From Cycas panzhihuaensis (Eukaryota > Cycadophyta): 64,000 nucleotides of DNA. Below are positions 20,652-32,870 of the stretch, piece after piece (the first letter of the stretch is position 1; the number at the start of each line of letters is the position of its first letter). Below the pieces are notes generated by a model that saw nothing but the letters and a program-made list of their open reading frames with translations, ran no database searches and had not been told where the DNA came from. The DNA is taken from assembly GCA_023213395.1 (NCBI GenBank), contig CM041465.1, positions 119,853,741 to 119,917,740 of the forward strand, given 5' to 3'. The translations under genes and the position numbers were made by a program.

Positions 20652-23200
20652 GTTAAAGTTGTAAAGACTTGAAGCTAGTAGATGACTTGGAAACTCAGTG
20701 CTTTCGTCACTTAAATTCTACCTTCTAATAAAACCAATAGTCGTGATCTTACTAGAAGATCCAACAACTAAATGAAGTGATGAGGGGTGGAAGACTAGGC
20801 AAAAGAGTTGGTCCAACTCTAATCTATAGAAGAGATCCAACAGTTGACCAAGGCAAATCTAGGACAAGGCAAGTAGGGTTGATCTGCATGGTCGTACCAT
20901 GTTTTCCTTGAGATTCACAGCCCCAATAACACCCTTTTCAAACCTCCTTTCCCTCAAACAACCTTAATTGTCATGCACTAACCATACGGTCGATTGGTAC
21001 CCTAGGGAATGCACCAAACTTAAGGTTAATTTAAAAGCATGTTTTTAACTTTGTTCAGGCCTCTCCTACTTGATTTTAAGTCACTTTTCAAGAGGATTAA
21101 AGTTCACTTAAGATTGATTTTACTTGGATGATGTACTTTTGAGAAAATGCTTAAACAAGATTACAATATGAGGCTTCAAAAGAAGCAACTTAGTACATCA
21201 AAAAAACACTTAAAGTGTTGTTTACAAAAACACTTTAATGAAATGAAAGAGTGCCCAAATAAATCCAAGTAAAGACTTAAGTACATTAATGATAACACAT
21301 TAAGTGTTTTGAGAATGAAACAAGCACTTGAAAAATCAAGAAAGTGCTAAGTACCCAAGAAATAAAGATGAGATGCCTTATACAAGTGGGTTCCTTTTAA
21401 TGATAAATGCTCAACTTGAAGAGAAAGAGCCACTTTGCAAGATAAGGACACCAAGCACCAAGTGTTAGGACTTTAAAATAGTCCCAACCAACAGAAAAAG
21501 TTAAAACCAACAAAAAAAGTTAAGTGATTTTATTGAGAAAAAGTGTTTTTGAGCCCTTTTGTGACTTAGGGCATTAGGTCACCATGCAAGGTGCCTTAAA
21601 GAAAATGATTAAAATAGTGATAAATATCACTTTTACAATGTACCAAACACTTAAAATCACTTTAACTAAGCTTTTTAACACTTTTACAACATCAATTAAG
21701 TGTTAAAAAAAGCTTTAAAATGCCAAAACAAAAGCTGAAAATAGATCCTTTTGTGACTTGAGTATGAAGGACACCTCGCAGGGAACCTTAGAAAACACTT
21801 AAAACAAGTGATTTTTGCCTTTATTATGATGAAAATGACTAAAAAACAGTCATTTAAAGAGTCACAAAGTACAAATAAAATATTTTGATATTTAAGGTAA
21901 CTTTAAAAGTGAAAAAGAGGGTGAATTTATCCCTATAAAGTTTTAAGCATTAGGTCACCGCAAGGTGCCTTAAAGAGAATGCTTAAATTAATGAAAAGTT
22001 TTCACTTTTTAATAAGGACACTAGGAATCACTTAAATTAGGCTTCTTAACACTAATTCAAAATTGATTGAGTGTCAAAATGCTTAAATTGCTAAAAAAAG
22101 CCTAGAGTTTGGCTTTAAAAGGTGATTTAAGTGATGAAAAAGTCACTTAAAAATTAAATTTTAGAGTTTTAAAAAATATGTAAAAAAGAATATTTAGTGA
22201 ATATTCTAAATGACATAATGTAAAGTTATAATTCTAAAGCTTAAAAGATGAATTTTTTATAAAAAATTAAAATTTTGAATAGCGGTGCGAGCCGCGTGAC
22301 CTGGGGATCCTTCAGATCGATCGAACTCCCTCATCTATGAGCAGATTTACACAAGACTTCAAAAGGAGGGGTGCAATACCCAGATAGAGGTTCATCTTGA
22401 ATTTCACAAGCTAAGGTGAAACACAGAAAGAGAACGAAGCGCAAGTGTCATACGGTGGGCACATAGGCCATGGAGGTGAAAATCAGTCGTACGGCCATTT
22501 GAGATGTTTCTTCTCTACAAAGTGATCGTGGGACCCACAAAAAGGTGTTGAATCTTCTCAGTGGAGCAGATCTTCAAATCTAAGAGCAACACCAGTGATA
22601 TAAGCTTCCCATGTGGGGTTTGAGGGTTGAAATTGCCCAGTACTTTGTCCACAGCCAAATGGGAGTCTAAATCTTCAAGTAATCTTTGTCTGAGAGATTA
22701 GAATGACTGCACAATAGCTCAGCACCCTGTTCTACAAGAAGAACCAGCTAGAAAATGCATTTTTTAGTGATAAAATCACAAAAAACATGAATAAACTTGC
22801 CCAGATCTGACGACAACAGATGCAAACTAGTTGCAAATTAGTTATAAACCTTAGAAAGTGCTTAAAGAACTGATTTTTAATCAAAAAACTAGCTGAGTGA
22901 CACAAATCTACCTCTTTTTCTTAAAAAAATAATTTTTTTGAAGAAAAATTAAGGAAAAATCACTTTTTTTTAAGAAAAACAGTGTGTTGCACCCTTGATG
23001 GAGATCTAAATAAATTTCAGATCTAAAAGTAACCTACTCTAGCCTTTAAAAGTGCTCTAAAAAGCTTTAATCTGCAGAAAATAAGTTTAGACAAACCTTG
23101 GATCACCTTCGGAGAGTGAAGGTCGTCACCAAGGGTTCGTAAAACCCTCACTTGATCTCTTTTGAAGATGAAATCAGAACAGAGAGAACTAGTCTCCTTC
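20652..23200 (-). other. Long untranslated leader of copia C with 180-190 bp repeats
   Basis: About 2.5 kb without coding similarity. At least three diverged units begin near 21557, 21749 and 21931. Each has CCTTTTGTGACTT-like sequence, a GGTCACC..GCAAGGTGCCTTA core and a tail of CACTT/AAGTG-rich sequence. The A leader has related blocks at 1708 and 1887. Confidence 0.7.
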
Positions 23201-23213
23201 TGCTTTAATACCA
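23201..23213 (-). other. Primer binding site of copia C
   Basis: Minus strand TGGTATTAAAGCA, a diverged initiator tRNA-Met site, 2 nt from the LTR as in A. Confidence 0.8.
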
Positions 23214-23215
23214 AA

Positions 23216-23748
23216 TGTTGAAAGTGGCTTTAGGCATATAATTCCCAAGATCTAGAAGATGATCCTCTAGTTCTAGAAAGCAAGAGATCAAAGCTTAATA
23301 ATAGAAATGAGATTCAAATGAACAAGATCAAAGCATAAAGAACAAGATGATACCAAATCAGAGGAGATGGAATTGGTCTAATCTCCAAATGAAGACCAGT
23401 TGATTAGCAAACTGATAGCATAATAATACAACTCCAACTCTACATGTGAAACATGAGAAGAGGTCTCAATATATAGAGTAACAGAAGAGACCTAATAGCA
23501 TTGGATGATTGACAAGTGTCAATCATCCAAGCTACATGCTTTGCATGTCTTGCATGTCATGCACGTAGGACATGTGTCCTTTTGGGCTCTCAAGTGAGCA
23601 AAAGAGCATGAGGGTCCAATTGACCCTTAAGTGACAATGTTGTGTCACTAGAAAGAATGTGGGTGTGTCATTAGTCACCCCATAAAGTACAAATAATACA
23701 TGAAAGAATAAAGTACATATACTTAACATGTAAACATAAGGTTTAACA
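23216..23748 (-). repeat. Copia C 5' LTR
   Basis: Minus strand starts TGTTAAACCTTATG at 23748 and ends CAACA at 23216. Clearly related to the A LTR, but it lacks the 18-bp palindrome: the segment between GGGGTGACT and GACACACCC is shortened. Confidence 0.88.
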
Positions 23749-24300
23749 TTTATTTCTCCTATCCTAATCGGGACAAGCCTTTGCATGGCATTATGCACAT
23801 TGCTTTCAATATAAAAATTAGAATGACATGCGACAAAAGTTTCAATGTCAATTTCAAAGAGGGAACTTGGAACTTCCAAGATTCCGCAATGGGGATGATC
23901 CCCAAAAACATGTTGAGAGGTGTGTTCAAAAATGAGAAGAAAATAATATTTCCATACAAGAATGGACCCATTTATGGGCCATGACTTTTGAGGGCATTAG
24001 TCAAGTTTGGCACCAATATTATGAGAAATCACAATTGGTGGAATGGGAAACATTAACAAAAGATTTTTGTTGTACCTTTTCATACCATAGGAAAGAACCT
24101 AGAATACAAGCAATCCTGCCAGTTTTAAAAACAAAGATAACCTTACAATAGAATGTTTCCAAGTAGAGTCTATTAAAGAAGAAAAACAAAAATCTGAATC
24201 TAGATCTTTCTCAAAAGAAGGTAGTCAAGAGATATTATAGAACTTTCCCTTCATATATTCTACAACAAAACATGGTAGTATGATACTAGACAGAACACCA
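23749..24300 (+). pseudogene. Gypsy B region upstream of RT, Gag-like
   Basis: Frames change often. Around 23960-24110 one reads MTFEGISQVWHQYYEKSQ, EWETLTKDFCCTF and SYHRKEPRIQAIL. This aligns with the second Gag-like motif before RT in D (TLGRVAKDWF ... SFIKNFMHSSEDKNIDKIL). The first 200 bases may be protease remnant (PILIG resembling PALLG), but I am not sure. Confidence 0.5.
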
Positions 24301-24479
24301 ACATATGTGTTAGGGAAGATGGCAAATCAGTCCAAGGCAAAAAATTGAAGCTGAGAAAAATCAATACTGCCATAGAAAAGCAACCCAGTTGGTCACCTTA
24401 CGAGACTAGTGGGATGAGGAAACAGTAAACCAAGCAATAGCCCTCTTCCTTGAATACAATCCCATAAGACCTAAAAGGG

Positions 24480-25760
24480 ATTCCTCCAGAACTAGGGAAA
24501 CATAAAATTGAATTAGTAGAAGGGGCAAAGCAAGTCAGACAGCATCCCTACAGAATGAATCCCAAATACGAAGAAAAGGTAAAAGCCAAATTAGACAAAT
24601 TGTTAAAGGAAGGATCCATATTTGAGGTGGAAAACAATGAGTGGGTAAGCTCAGTTGTCATGATACCCAAGAAGGATTGTAACTTGTGGATATGTGTGGA
24701 TTATAGAGCTTTGAGGAACTAAGAAAGACCTGTTTCCTATCCCTTTTACAAAGGACGTCTTAGAGAAGGTCGCAGGTCACTAAGTATTCTCCTTCATAGA
24801 TGCATTCAATAGCTATAATCAAGTTAGGTTAGCCCCTGAAGATCAATTAAAAACTACTTTTTTGACTAAATGGGGCACGTATGCCTATAGGGTTGAGCCC
24901 TTTGGCCAAACTAATGCACTAGCCACCTTCTAGAGGGTCATATAGAATATCTTTCGCCAGGCAATACGAAAGACAATTGAAGCTTTGTTAGATAACTGGA
25001 CTCACTATACCCTTCTAAAAAATCATCTCAATAATATGAGATTAATGTTGGAACCTTGCAGGAGGAGTAATTTATGTTTGAATCTTAACAAATGCACTTT
25101 TATGATTCCTTTTCAAACCTTTGCTAAGGCATATTGTCACAAAGGAAGGATTGCTTACAAATATGGCTAAAGTTGCTATAATTCTAAACTTCCCAACTCC
25201 AAAAACAGTCAAAAATCTTAAAGGGTTTCCAAGCATGACAACATACTACCATAAATTTATTAAGGAGTATGCCCACACACCAAATCACCAAGAATTTCCA
25301 ATGAAAAAGAAGACAATATGGAATTGGACATTGAAATAGTAGTTAGCATTTGATCTACTGAAAAAGAAAATAGCACAGGACCCTATTTACAGTTTCCCAA
25401 TTGGGAGAAACTATTTCATGTGCATGTGGATGCATCCTTGTTTGCAATTGGTTGTGTGTTAGCTCAACCTAAAGAGGGTAATGTGGATTTTGCCAATTGG
25501 AAACTAGCGCAAGCATAACTGAATTATTTGGTGACAGAAAGTGAGGACCCGGGAATGTTGTATACCTCACAAAAATTCAAACATTATTTGTTAGCTAACC
25601 TATCCATATTTTCTCTAGATCATCATGCTCTTTAATACTTAATCAATAAACCAACCTTGTCGAGAAGGATCAGCAAATGGTTGATGTTGTTCCAAGAGCT
25701 CAACTTTAGGATAGTTGTGAAAAAAGGGGAGAAACATATAATTCCTGACCAACTGTCTTG
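24480..25760 (+). pseudogene. Gypsy B reverse transcriptase and RNase H, highly degenerate
   Basis: Recognisable words: VRQHPYRMNPKYEEKVKAKL, WVSSVVMIPKKD, ICVDYRAL, TKWGTYAYRV, then LLDNWTHYTL at the catalytic position (FLDD in D, so the second Asp is Asn here). RNase H words HVHVDASLFAIGCVLAQP follow at about 25418. At least five frame changes and many TAG/TAA codons. Confidence 0.83.
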
Positions 25761-25979
25761 ATATGCAAAGGGAGAACTAGCCATAGGTGTACATGACGAC
25801 TTTCTAGATATGAAATTGTTTTAAATTAAAGTAATGCCAACATGGTATGAGAGAATTGCGCAATACCTATCCAGGTCAAACACTGATTAGATTAGACAAA
25901 GCATAACATAGGATCTTCATAAGGAAAATTTTTCCCTTCCAACTAATCAAAGGTATGTTATACAAGCTCGGACCTGACG

Positions 25980-27085
25980 GAATTTTGTGCCCTTGCATTT
26001 TAGTTACACAAGGTAGAAGCCATAGTAAGAGAAGCCCATGAGGGAAGTGTTCCAGGGTATCAAGGGGGTCAGACTATTGCTAGGAAGATCTTGTTGGTAG
26101 GATTATGGTGGCCCACTTTATTCAAAGATGTGGACAAGTGGGTAAAGGCCTGTGATATTTGCAAACGAGTGGGGAAACTGGTTAAACAACACCCCATGCC
26201 CTTACAGCCAATTCTAGCACAATCACCATTTGAGAAATGGGCATTGGATTTTATGGGTCCAATCAATCCACCAACAAGGCGCATAAATGCTAGGCATATT
26301 GTTGTTGCAATAAATTTCATGACAAAATGGACTAAGGCAAAGCCTATGAAAACTTGTGATGCTCATGGCACATCATCGTTCATCTATGAAATGATAATCA
26401 TTAGATTTGGATGCCTGTTGAATATCATGTTGGATAAAGGCAATAGCTTTTTAAATAAAACAATTAAGCATCTAACATCAGAGTTTTTGATTCAGCATAG
26501 AAATCTTCACCTTACTACCCAAGAGCAAACAGGCAAGTAGAGAGTATAAATAAGATTTTGAAACTTGCTCCAACCAAAATTTGTAACATGCATAGAACTA
26601 ACTAGGTTGAAAGGCTGCATTCAGTCTTGTGGGCAAATAGGATGATGCTAAAAAGACCTCATAAACAAACACCATTTCAATTGGTTTGAGGTCTTAAAGT
26701 TGTAGTTCCTTTGGAATTTCAGGCGAAGAGTTTAAGAGTAGCAACTTAATTGTGATTGAAGGAACATGATTCTAGGGACCAAAGGCTCATAGAATTAATA
26801 AAACTAGATGATCATCAGACACAAGCATTATGAGAAATCATGTCAAAAAAAAACGAGGAGGAAAGCCTTGCATGACAGACACTTAAAGAGACCTCAATTT
26901 CAAGTTAGTGATTTGGTTCTTTTATAAAATAGCAAGTTTCATATAAAACTGAGTAAAATGAAACTTAGGTGGTTCGGACCATATAAGGTCAAACAGATCT
27001 AGCAAAATGGGGTTATCCAACTCAACTAGCTAGATGGTACCCTAATGACCCAAGTTAGTCAATGGGTGTCGGCTAAAGCTGGATA
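25980..27085 (+). pseudogene. Gypsy B integrase, degenerate
   Basis: The open part 26091-26540 has WWPTLFKDVDKWVKACDICK (zinc domain end), WALDFMGPINPP (first Asp) and a GCLLNIMLDKGNSFLN segment, where the second Asp is embedded in LDKG rather than SDQG. Downstream words KALHDRHLKRPQF and LRWFGPYKV mark the C-terminal chromatin/GPY-like region, with stops in every frame. Confidence 0.83.
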
Positions 27086-27404
27086 GTTGTTTAAAAGATC
27101 GTAACCACTGGATGAGATTACGATCACAAAATGTGATGGCAATTAAAACAAATCATATCCTATTCATGATTTAAAAGATCACAATAAGGAGGATGTTACA
27201 TGTGGGGCAACAACGATTAGATAATCAAATGATTCAATAGCAAGGTGAATTTATGACACCTCACATCACCTTGCGCACATAGATTAAGAACAAGGACTTC
27301 CCCATGGAATAATAATGAGGCTATTTCTTATAATAACTTGAAATGATAGTTCTTGTCACCACTACAAATAATCAAAGATCAAATTAGAACAAGAATAGGC
27401 TAGA
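27086..27404 (+). other. Gypsy B spacer between integrase and extra ORF
   Basis: About 320 bp, AT-rich, with the words GATCGTAACC and GATTACGATC. No coding similarity. Shorter than the D spacer and without its GTAC repeats. Confidence 0.5.
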
Positions 27405-29015
27405 ATGGCAAATTTTGATGGACTTCCTCAGGTGAATATCAACTTTCAAGAATCGAACAATAGTGGGATCAAGACAGAATGGGCAATTATGCAACCAAAG
27501 GATGCACACACAAAGAGCCTAATGGCAGTAGAGTTTTCCTAGTTCATCACAACGGGCATTTTTTCGATAGCAGTAAAGTTTTAACATTAACAACTACAAT
27601 AGTTGCACTTTAGCTTTCTATTTTGGATTTTCTAGTCAAAGCAATTGCCAAATTGATGGGATTGCCAAATGAAGGAGAAGAAATTCTACAGGAACAAGTA
27701 GCAAAATAGATAGGAGTAGATAATGCAAGAATTTCCAGCTCTGACATCAATATTGCAGGGATTCATTCTGAAGAGAGGCGTTGGATTGTACATTTCTTAT
27801 TTTCCCTAGTAATTCTCGAGAAAAGGGGATCTTTTGTACCAACAAACCTCCGTTCCATGTTGTTGTGCATCGTTGAAGGTGAAAAAATTAATTGGGCTAA
27901 TTTTGTAACCAAGTGGTTTTAGAAAAACCTAGAGAGTATCAAAAATGCCAAACAATCAATTATGTTTTTCTAACCGACATTGCTCCAAGGACTTCTATTT
28001 CTCCAATGTTTTAGCATTCAGTTACATGCTCCTGAAGAAATATAGCCACGACTAGCTAAGTGGACTTGAGTATTTGATAGGGATAATATGCAAGAGCCTT
28101 GGCTACTAGTCCAAGCATGGAAACAAATGAAGAATTGGCTCCAACAAAAATGCTAGAAGGCAATTCAAGCAACCTATCCAAGTAAAACTATAGTTAGTTC
28201 AGAGGAACAAGAGATGTGGGAAGAGGCGGCCACGCAAGTAAAAACAAGAAAACAAAAGAAAGAAGAAGAGAAAAAAGAGGAAATTAATGAAGGGAAGAGA
28301 AAAGCAAGAGAGGAAGAGCTAGAGTTGCAAGATAGTGAAGAACAACAAGCTAAGGAAGGATTTGAACTAGTCCAGGAACCTACAGTGTCATAACAGGAGG
28401 AAATGGAGCAAGGTCTACAGTAGTGCAGAAAGTTGACAATGGAAAAGAGGAAGTAGCAAATAATTGAGCAACTCAACCAACAGTACACTAAGGTCAAATT
28501 TTGTCGGGATGAACAGATTTTAGAGGAAAGTCTCAATTCTATGTTGTGTGATCCCAAAGACGTCTCACAATAGAAAGCATCATTTTTGGGTTCAATGACA
28601 CGACAATTAGCAGCTAAGTTGGAGAGTCAATCGAGGAAACCACCACCAAATTTAAAGTGCATATCCCGATTAGTAGATGACCTGCAAATTGCCTAGAACA
28701 AAACAATTTTGGTAGAAGAGAAATTGAAAATTTTGGCTAAATTTATTCTTGAATGGGTTGACGATGTTTCTAAAATCAACCCATAGATGGGTAGGTCTAA
28801 GGAACAGTTAAACCTTCAAATCCCAGATGATTTGAAAGAAGTTGTTTATAAACTAGAAGCATGGATTTTCAAAATGGATGAAGAGTCAAATCAGTCCAAC
28901 AAACTTTAAAGCCAAATTTTGGCTCTAAAGGAAGAACTAAAGACAATACAAGCCATTAATAAGAACTTTATGCAAAAATTGCGCAATTACAGACCAAGGA
29001 ATTTCCCAATATGAA
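27405..29015 (+). pseudogene. Gypsy B 3' extra ORF, plant-transposon-protein-like with coiled coil
   Basis: One frame from ATG 27405 to TGA at 29013-29015, interrupted by about 15 stops, many of them TAG. N-terminal third: LMGLPNEGEEI, ERRWIVHFLFS, VPTNLRSMLLCIVEGEKINW, matching the D extra ORF. Middle: a strongly charged segment (KTRKQKKEEEKKEE, KRKAREEELELQ), likely coiled coil. C-terminal third: heptad-like LDDLQIA, EEKLKILAKFILEWVDDVSK. Total about 535 codons. Family identity with Athila/Tat extra ORFs is inferred. Confidence 0.62.
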
Positions 29016-29222
29016 ATAGTTAGACACACAATAAGATCTTTTGGTCATGTACAACTTCGTCTAGTCCAAAAAGGTTGAATGCCACCACCCTCCATTACAC
29101 ACCCAAATCCTATGTATTTAAAGAGAGAAATTGCAAACTTGAAAGAGGCTTGGAAAGAAGTTTGACAGAATTTGAGAGGGCAACAAGGCCAAAGTTCTAA
29201 GGGGCTTTGATTTCAAAATTTT

Positions 29223-29239
29223 GGGGGGGGGGGGGGAGG
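29223..29239 (+). other. Polypurine tract of gypsy B
   Basis: A run of 14 G followed by AGG, just 3' of the extra ORF, where second-strand priming is expected. The unusually long G run may have grown by slippage. Confidence 0.55.
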
Positions 29240-29245
29240 AAAAAT

Positions 29246-30000
29246 GGAAATTTTTGAAATTTTGTGCAAGTGAGGGCGCTAGTTGGTTTTGTGATGAGGG
29301 AGATGTACAGTGGTGATGCAATCAAGGTAATTAGCAGGTTTTTGAGAGTATAGTCCAGTTTAGAAGTATAATCATAAGTGCAATCGTAAGATGGATCGCA
29401 GTTGGAAGTGCAACCAGAGGCACAATCAAAGGTTTGATTGCAACTAGAGGTACGATCTGAGTTTTGATCAAAGTTCAGAGGTACAACCAGGATACTGATT
29501 GCAGTTTAGGTATGACCAGGATGTCGATCACAGTTTAGGTGCAACCAAAGGTACGACTAGGATGTCAATCATAGTTGTAAGTGCGATCCAAAGTATGACC
29601 AACATCATGATCACAATCTAAAATACGACCGACAACTTAATTAAGCACTTGATTGTATTTAATGTATGATTAAATATATCAACGAATAGTTAGTTGACAT
29701 ACAATTGTAACCGAATGTATTTTCTTGTATAAATGAAAATAGATATGATGACCATGAGCAAAAGTTGCATAGGATTTCTTCTTTTTTTCATTGTACACAC
29801 TTATTGCCATACTTCTTATAGCAGCCTTCATATTCTACTGTTTGGGGTTGCATCTGGTTATGAGAGGACTAGATGTAGCGCTCTCTTTAGAAATAAAGAT
29901 ATTGGTTTGCATTTCCAATTAATGAGTGTATCTTTAATACTTGTGCTCACTTATCTCAATGTAGTGAATGGTACTTGGTGCAGGTAGATAATGCGACACA
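29246..30000 (+). repeat. Probable 3' LTR of gypsy B
   Basis: Non-coding DNA downstream of the polypurine tract. It contains the GTACGA-type repeats (29352-29640) and a TATA-like GTATAAATGAA near 29729. Neither edge is certain because the 5' LTR is not in the window. Confidence 0.5.
29352..29640 (+). repeat. About 29-bp degenerate tandem repeats (GGTACGACCAGGATG type)
   Basis: Eight or nine units, each with GGTACGA/GTGCAACC, CAGGATGTCGATC and CAGTTTA-like words. The best preserved pair is at about 29480-29540 with a 29-bp period. The unit resembles the LTR fragment of copia H. Confidence 0.7.
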
Positions 30001-30074
30001 CATATCCAACTTCTGTCAATTGTTGGTCCTCCAAATCTCGTGCTTTAGGATAGCACGTCAATCTCCCTTCTTCG

Positions 30075-30524
30075 TGAAGAAAGGAGATCTAACTGAGGAT
30101 TAGAGAAGGATGACAAAAGATAAGATTAACTCACTAAGAAATGAATCAATTCTCAAAACTATAAATCACAAGCATTAAGCACAAATGCAAATGTGTGCTT
30201 AAACAAGTAGCAGAACAATAGACTCAACTCTACAAACACTACCTTACAATACATGAGAGAATGTTGTCATTATATAGGTGTAAGAGCTCTTTGAATTGTG
30301 ACATGTCACGCATCCATTATAGAAGAAGAGTTTAATTTGAACACTCCTACTTGAATACAAATGATTGTGACACATGTCATACATCTATAACATGAGACTT
30401 ATTCACACGAAACATATGAACAAGTGAATAAGTGAATATAACTTTACATAAAGTGCACGTTATACATTGAATATAAAGTGTCAAATAATATATGACTTAA
30501 AGATGAAACATAAAGTTTCTAACA
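30075..30524 (-). repeat. Copia I 3' LTR
   Basis: Minus strand begins TGTTAGAAACTTTATG at 30524 after the polypurine tract and ends CTTTCTTCA at 30075. Confidence 0.82.
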
Positions 30525-30765
30525 CACCCCCTTAATCTTTAGATCATTAAGTCTATCTCTGGTCGTTGATGTGGTTGCATAAAATCTTCATTAAATCGTT
30601 GATGTCCATATGAAGACGACTCCATCTACCAAACCACATGGGTAACCAATCGCTATGACCATCAATTCTCTAGGTAATCACTTTAGCTACGTGGCTCAAT
30701 TAGCATCTCATCAACATCACTTCGAAAACATACTGTCATGGGCTCTATAAATTATGAGCTAAACA
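30525..30765 (-). other. Copia I remnant between gag stub and 3' LTR
   Basis: About 240 bp. No RT or RNase H motif is recognisable. It presumably holds the 3' edge of the internal deletion and the polypurine tract at 30525-30537. Confidence 0.45.
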
Positions 30766-31135
30766 ATTTAGCCTTGAACATAACAATACAAGCATCATCT
30801 CCTCTTTCATACAATGAAAAAATGATATCTCAAGCTTCTTTAGAAGAAGTAGCAGAATCAATGTTCTGATCTATATTATCGTTGATAGACAAATGAATAA
30901 AAGCCAATGCAATCTCATCTTTGCATTAAATACTACAACTGCAACTGGATCTGTAGGAAGTAGATTGCTTGGGTTTGTTAGATTAGGAAATGGTGTTGGT
31001 TTGATGATTCTGCCATTGACATACCCCCATAGTTCATTCATTATCAACAAATTTTTAGCTTGTTTCTTCCATGCTAAAAACATTCACACTTTCAGTGAGT
31101 TAGATTGTGTTAGCATTACATATTGTAATAGCCAT
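30766..31135 (-). pseudogene. Copia I gag stub
   Basis: Minus-strand start near 31135 (MAITICNANTI), then NLLIMNELWGYVNG, a short Pro/Asn-rich insert, FNAK and, after a frameshift, DEIALAFIHLSIND and FSLYERGDDACIVMFKAKLF. This is the N-terminal half of the A/C-type Gag. Sequence stops matching at about 30766, which marks the deletion edge. Confidence 0.8.
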
Positions 31136-32855
31136 GTTGGAATATTGTAGCTAAAATAAGCTTAGTAACTATCAAGTTATGCTACTTAAGTTCCATTCAA
31201 TATCCCAAGTTATCCATCCCAGAGTTAAATGTTATGAAGACAAAATGCAGGGCTTCACTCTCAAATCATCTAGCATGATTTATAGAGAGATCCAACAATT
31301 GGCTGAGTAATCAATTTTAATACAATTAAGGCAAAGTTGATCTGCACAGCATAGCATGCTTTCTTCAATGTTCACAGCACTGATAACACCATTTTTGAAC
31401 CTCTCCACTTAAATCTTAATTGTCGTGCACTAATCGCACAGCCGATTGGTCCCCTAGGAAATGCATCAATCTATAGACAAGTAAATTTTAAATTGTAATG
31501 TAATTAGAAGTGGCTTTTAAGCTTGATTTAAAATGTATTTTAAAAGTGTTTGGAACTTGTCCAAATGTCACAAATCATGAAACGATTTTGTTCATGTGTC
31601 ACCAATTGCTACTACAGAGTAGATGCCATGCTTGAATGGCACCTTCCTTAATGCAAAAAATGAAATTTAATGAGCATTAAGTGTCATTTTGCAATGGCAA
31701 TAAACAATAAAAAAAGACACTTGGGATCAAAAATGATCCTATTATATACCAAAAACTTTAATTTTATTGATCTACTTGTGCTTTTAACCCCTTTTTATGT
31801 CAATACACTCGATTTAGGTCACCATGCAGGAAGCCTAATGAGTATAAATAATTAAAATTTTTGCTTTGAGAGCTAAAAAAGCGAAAAAAAAAAATTGGCG
31901 TTTTAAGCACCAAAATGGTATGCAACTTTTTTGATATTGAGTGTTTTGTTAACATACCAAAAACAAAACAACTCTAACAAGTGTATTTTTCCTTAAAAGC
32001 AAACAATAAGAAATGTGAATTTTAAAACTTTAAGAAATGGCTCAAAAAATTAAAGTTAAAATATTCCAAAAGAATATCCTCAATATTATAACCTAAGGTT
32101 GTAAACTTTAGGTTGAGAAATAATTTTTTTTTTTCCATGGGCGAAAGTGTGGTGGCAGTAACACACAGATCATGAAAACTATTATTTGCAAACAATTGCC
32201 AAGCTTTAGACAGATCATTAATCATGCAGGGGCGTCATAAGATCCCCAAAAGGGAATGGGGGCAACCATGAGCACTTGATGAGCCACAAGAGCAAGAATA
32301 GAAAAGAGGGACAAAAATAAGCACAGTCAGCACTGAGCACAGGCAAGACAAACGCAATCAATGCCCAACATAAGAGCATATGCCCAACACTTAATACACT
32401 TAATGTCATCGGTTAGAACTAAGTAGAGCCACCCAATGGATATGTGCAACTCATCAGTCACCCAGTCACACAGAAATTCCACCCAACACAGAAAGGACAA
32501 CCTCCAAGGAGTAGAGGGGACTACTACACACAATCCAAAAAATTATTCCTCACAATCCTCCAACCAATTGAAAATAGAAACAAGTAAAATGTTTTTCTTT
32601 TCTCTTGTAACCCTGAAATAGAGATCAACAGATGGCCACGGCAAAAAAAAAAAAAATCATGTACTAAAGGTCCATAATAAAAAGTCCTCCAATATTTCAA
32701 TATCAAGCTCTTTTAGAAAGAAAAAACCAAAAATTAATTTTGAAACTAGAGAGCTCAGTATGAAACAAATCTTTTTTTGGATCGCCTTCTTATGGCAAAG
32801 CTCATCACCAAAGACAAACAAACCAACATGCCTTCAAATGAATCCCCAACACCAC
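31136..32855 (-). other. Copia I leader
   Basis: About 1.7 kb, no coding similarity. It shares with the A and C leaders the GGTCACCATGCAGG core (near 31817) and the sequence around the GATCGCCTT word (near 32780). Apparent ORFs at 32218-32706 show no recognisable domain. Confidence 0.6.
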
Positions 32856-32867
32856 GCTCTGATACCA
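32856..32867 (-). other. Primer binding site of copia I
   Basis: Minus strand TGGTATCAGAGC, a perfect initiator tRNA-Met type site, 3 nt from the LTR. Confidence 0.85.
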
Positions 32868-32870
32868 AAA

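Larger units (their letters stand above)
16812..23748 (-). mobile_element. Copia C, 5' part of a minus-strand copia split by gypsy D
   Basis: The same family as copia A in LTR, leader, Gag and Pol. It runs from the 5' LTR (23216-23748) to RNase H, where gypsy D cuts it at 16811/16812 in the codons for the region before LSSTEVEY. The rest of C should lie left of the window beyond the D 3' LTR. It is more decayed than A, with more stops. Its right edge abuts gypsy B at 23749. Confidence 0.88.
23749..30074 (+). mobile_element. Gypsy B, 3' part of a degenerate gypsy element
   Basis: Resumes at 23749 directly after copia C, in the middle of its coding region. It reads through a Gag-like motif, RT, RNase H, integrase, an extra 3' ORF, a G-rich polypurine tract and LTR-like sequence. 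The 5' part must lie left of the window, beyond C. It is the most decayed large element, with dozens of stops, and related to D and J. The right end is uncertain: copia I begins at 30075. Confidence 0.8.

Noticed and set aside
28174-28557. 127-codon minus-strand ORF
   Set aside because: Complement of the Lys/Glu-rich coiled-coil part of the B extra ORF. Low-complexity Ser/Phe/Cys translation.
32218-32706. Trp/Cys/Leu-rich ORFs on the minus strand
   Set aside because: They lie in the copia I leader, overlap each other in different frames and show no motif.
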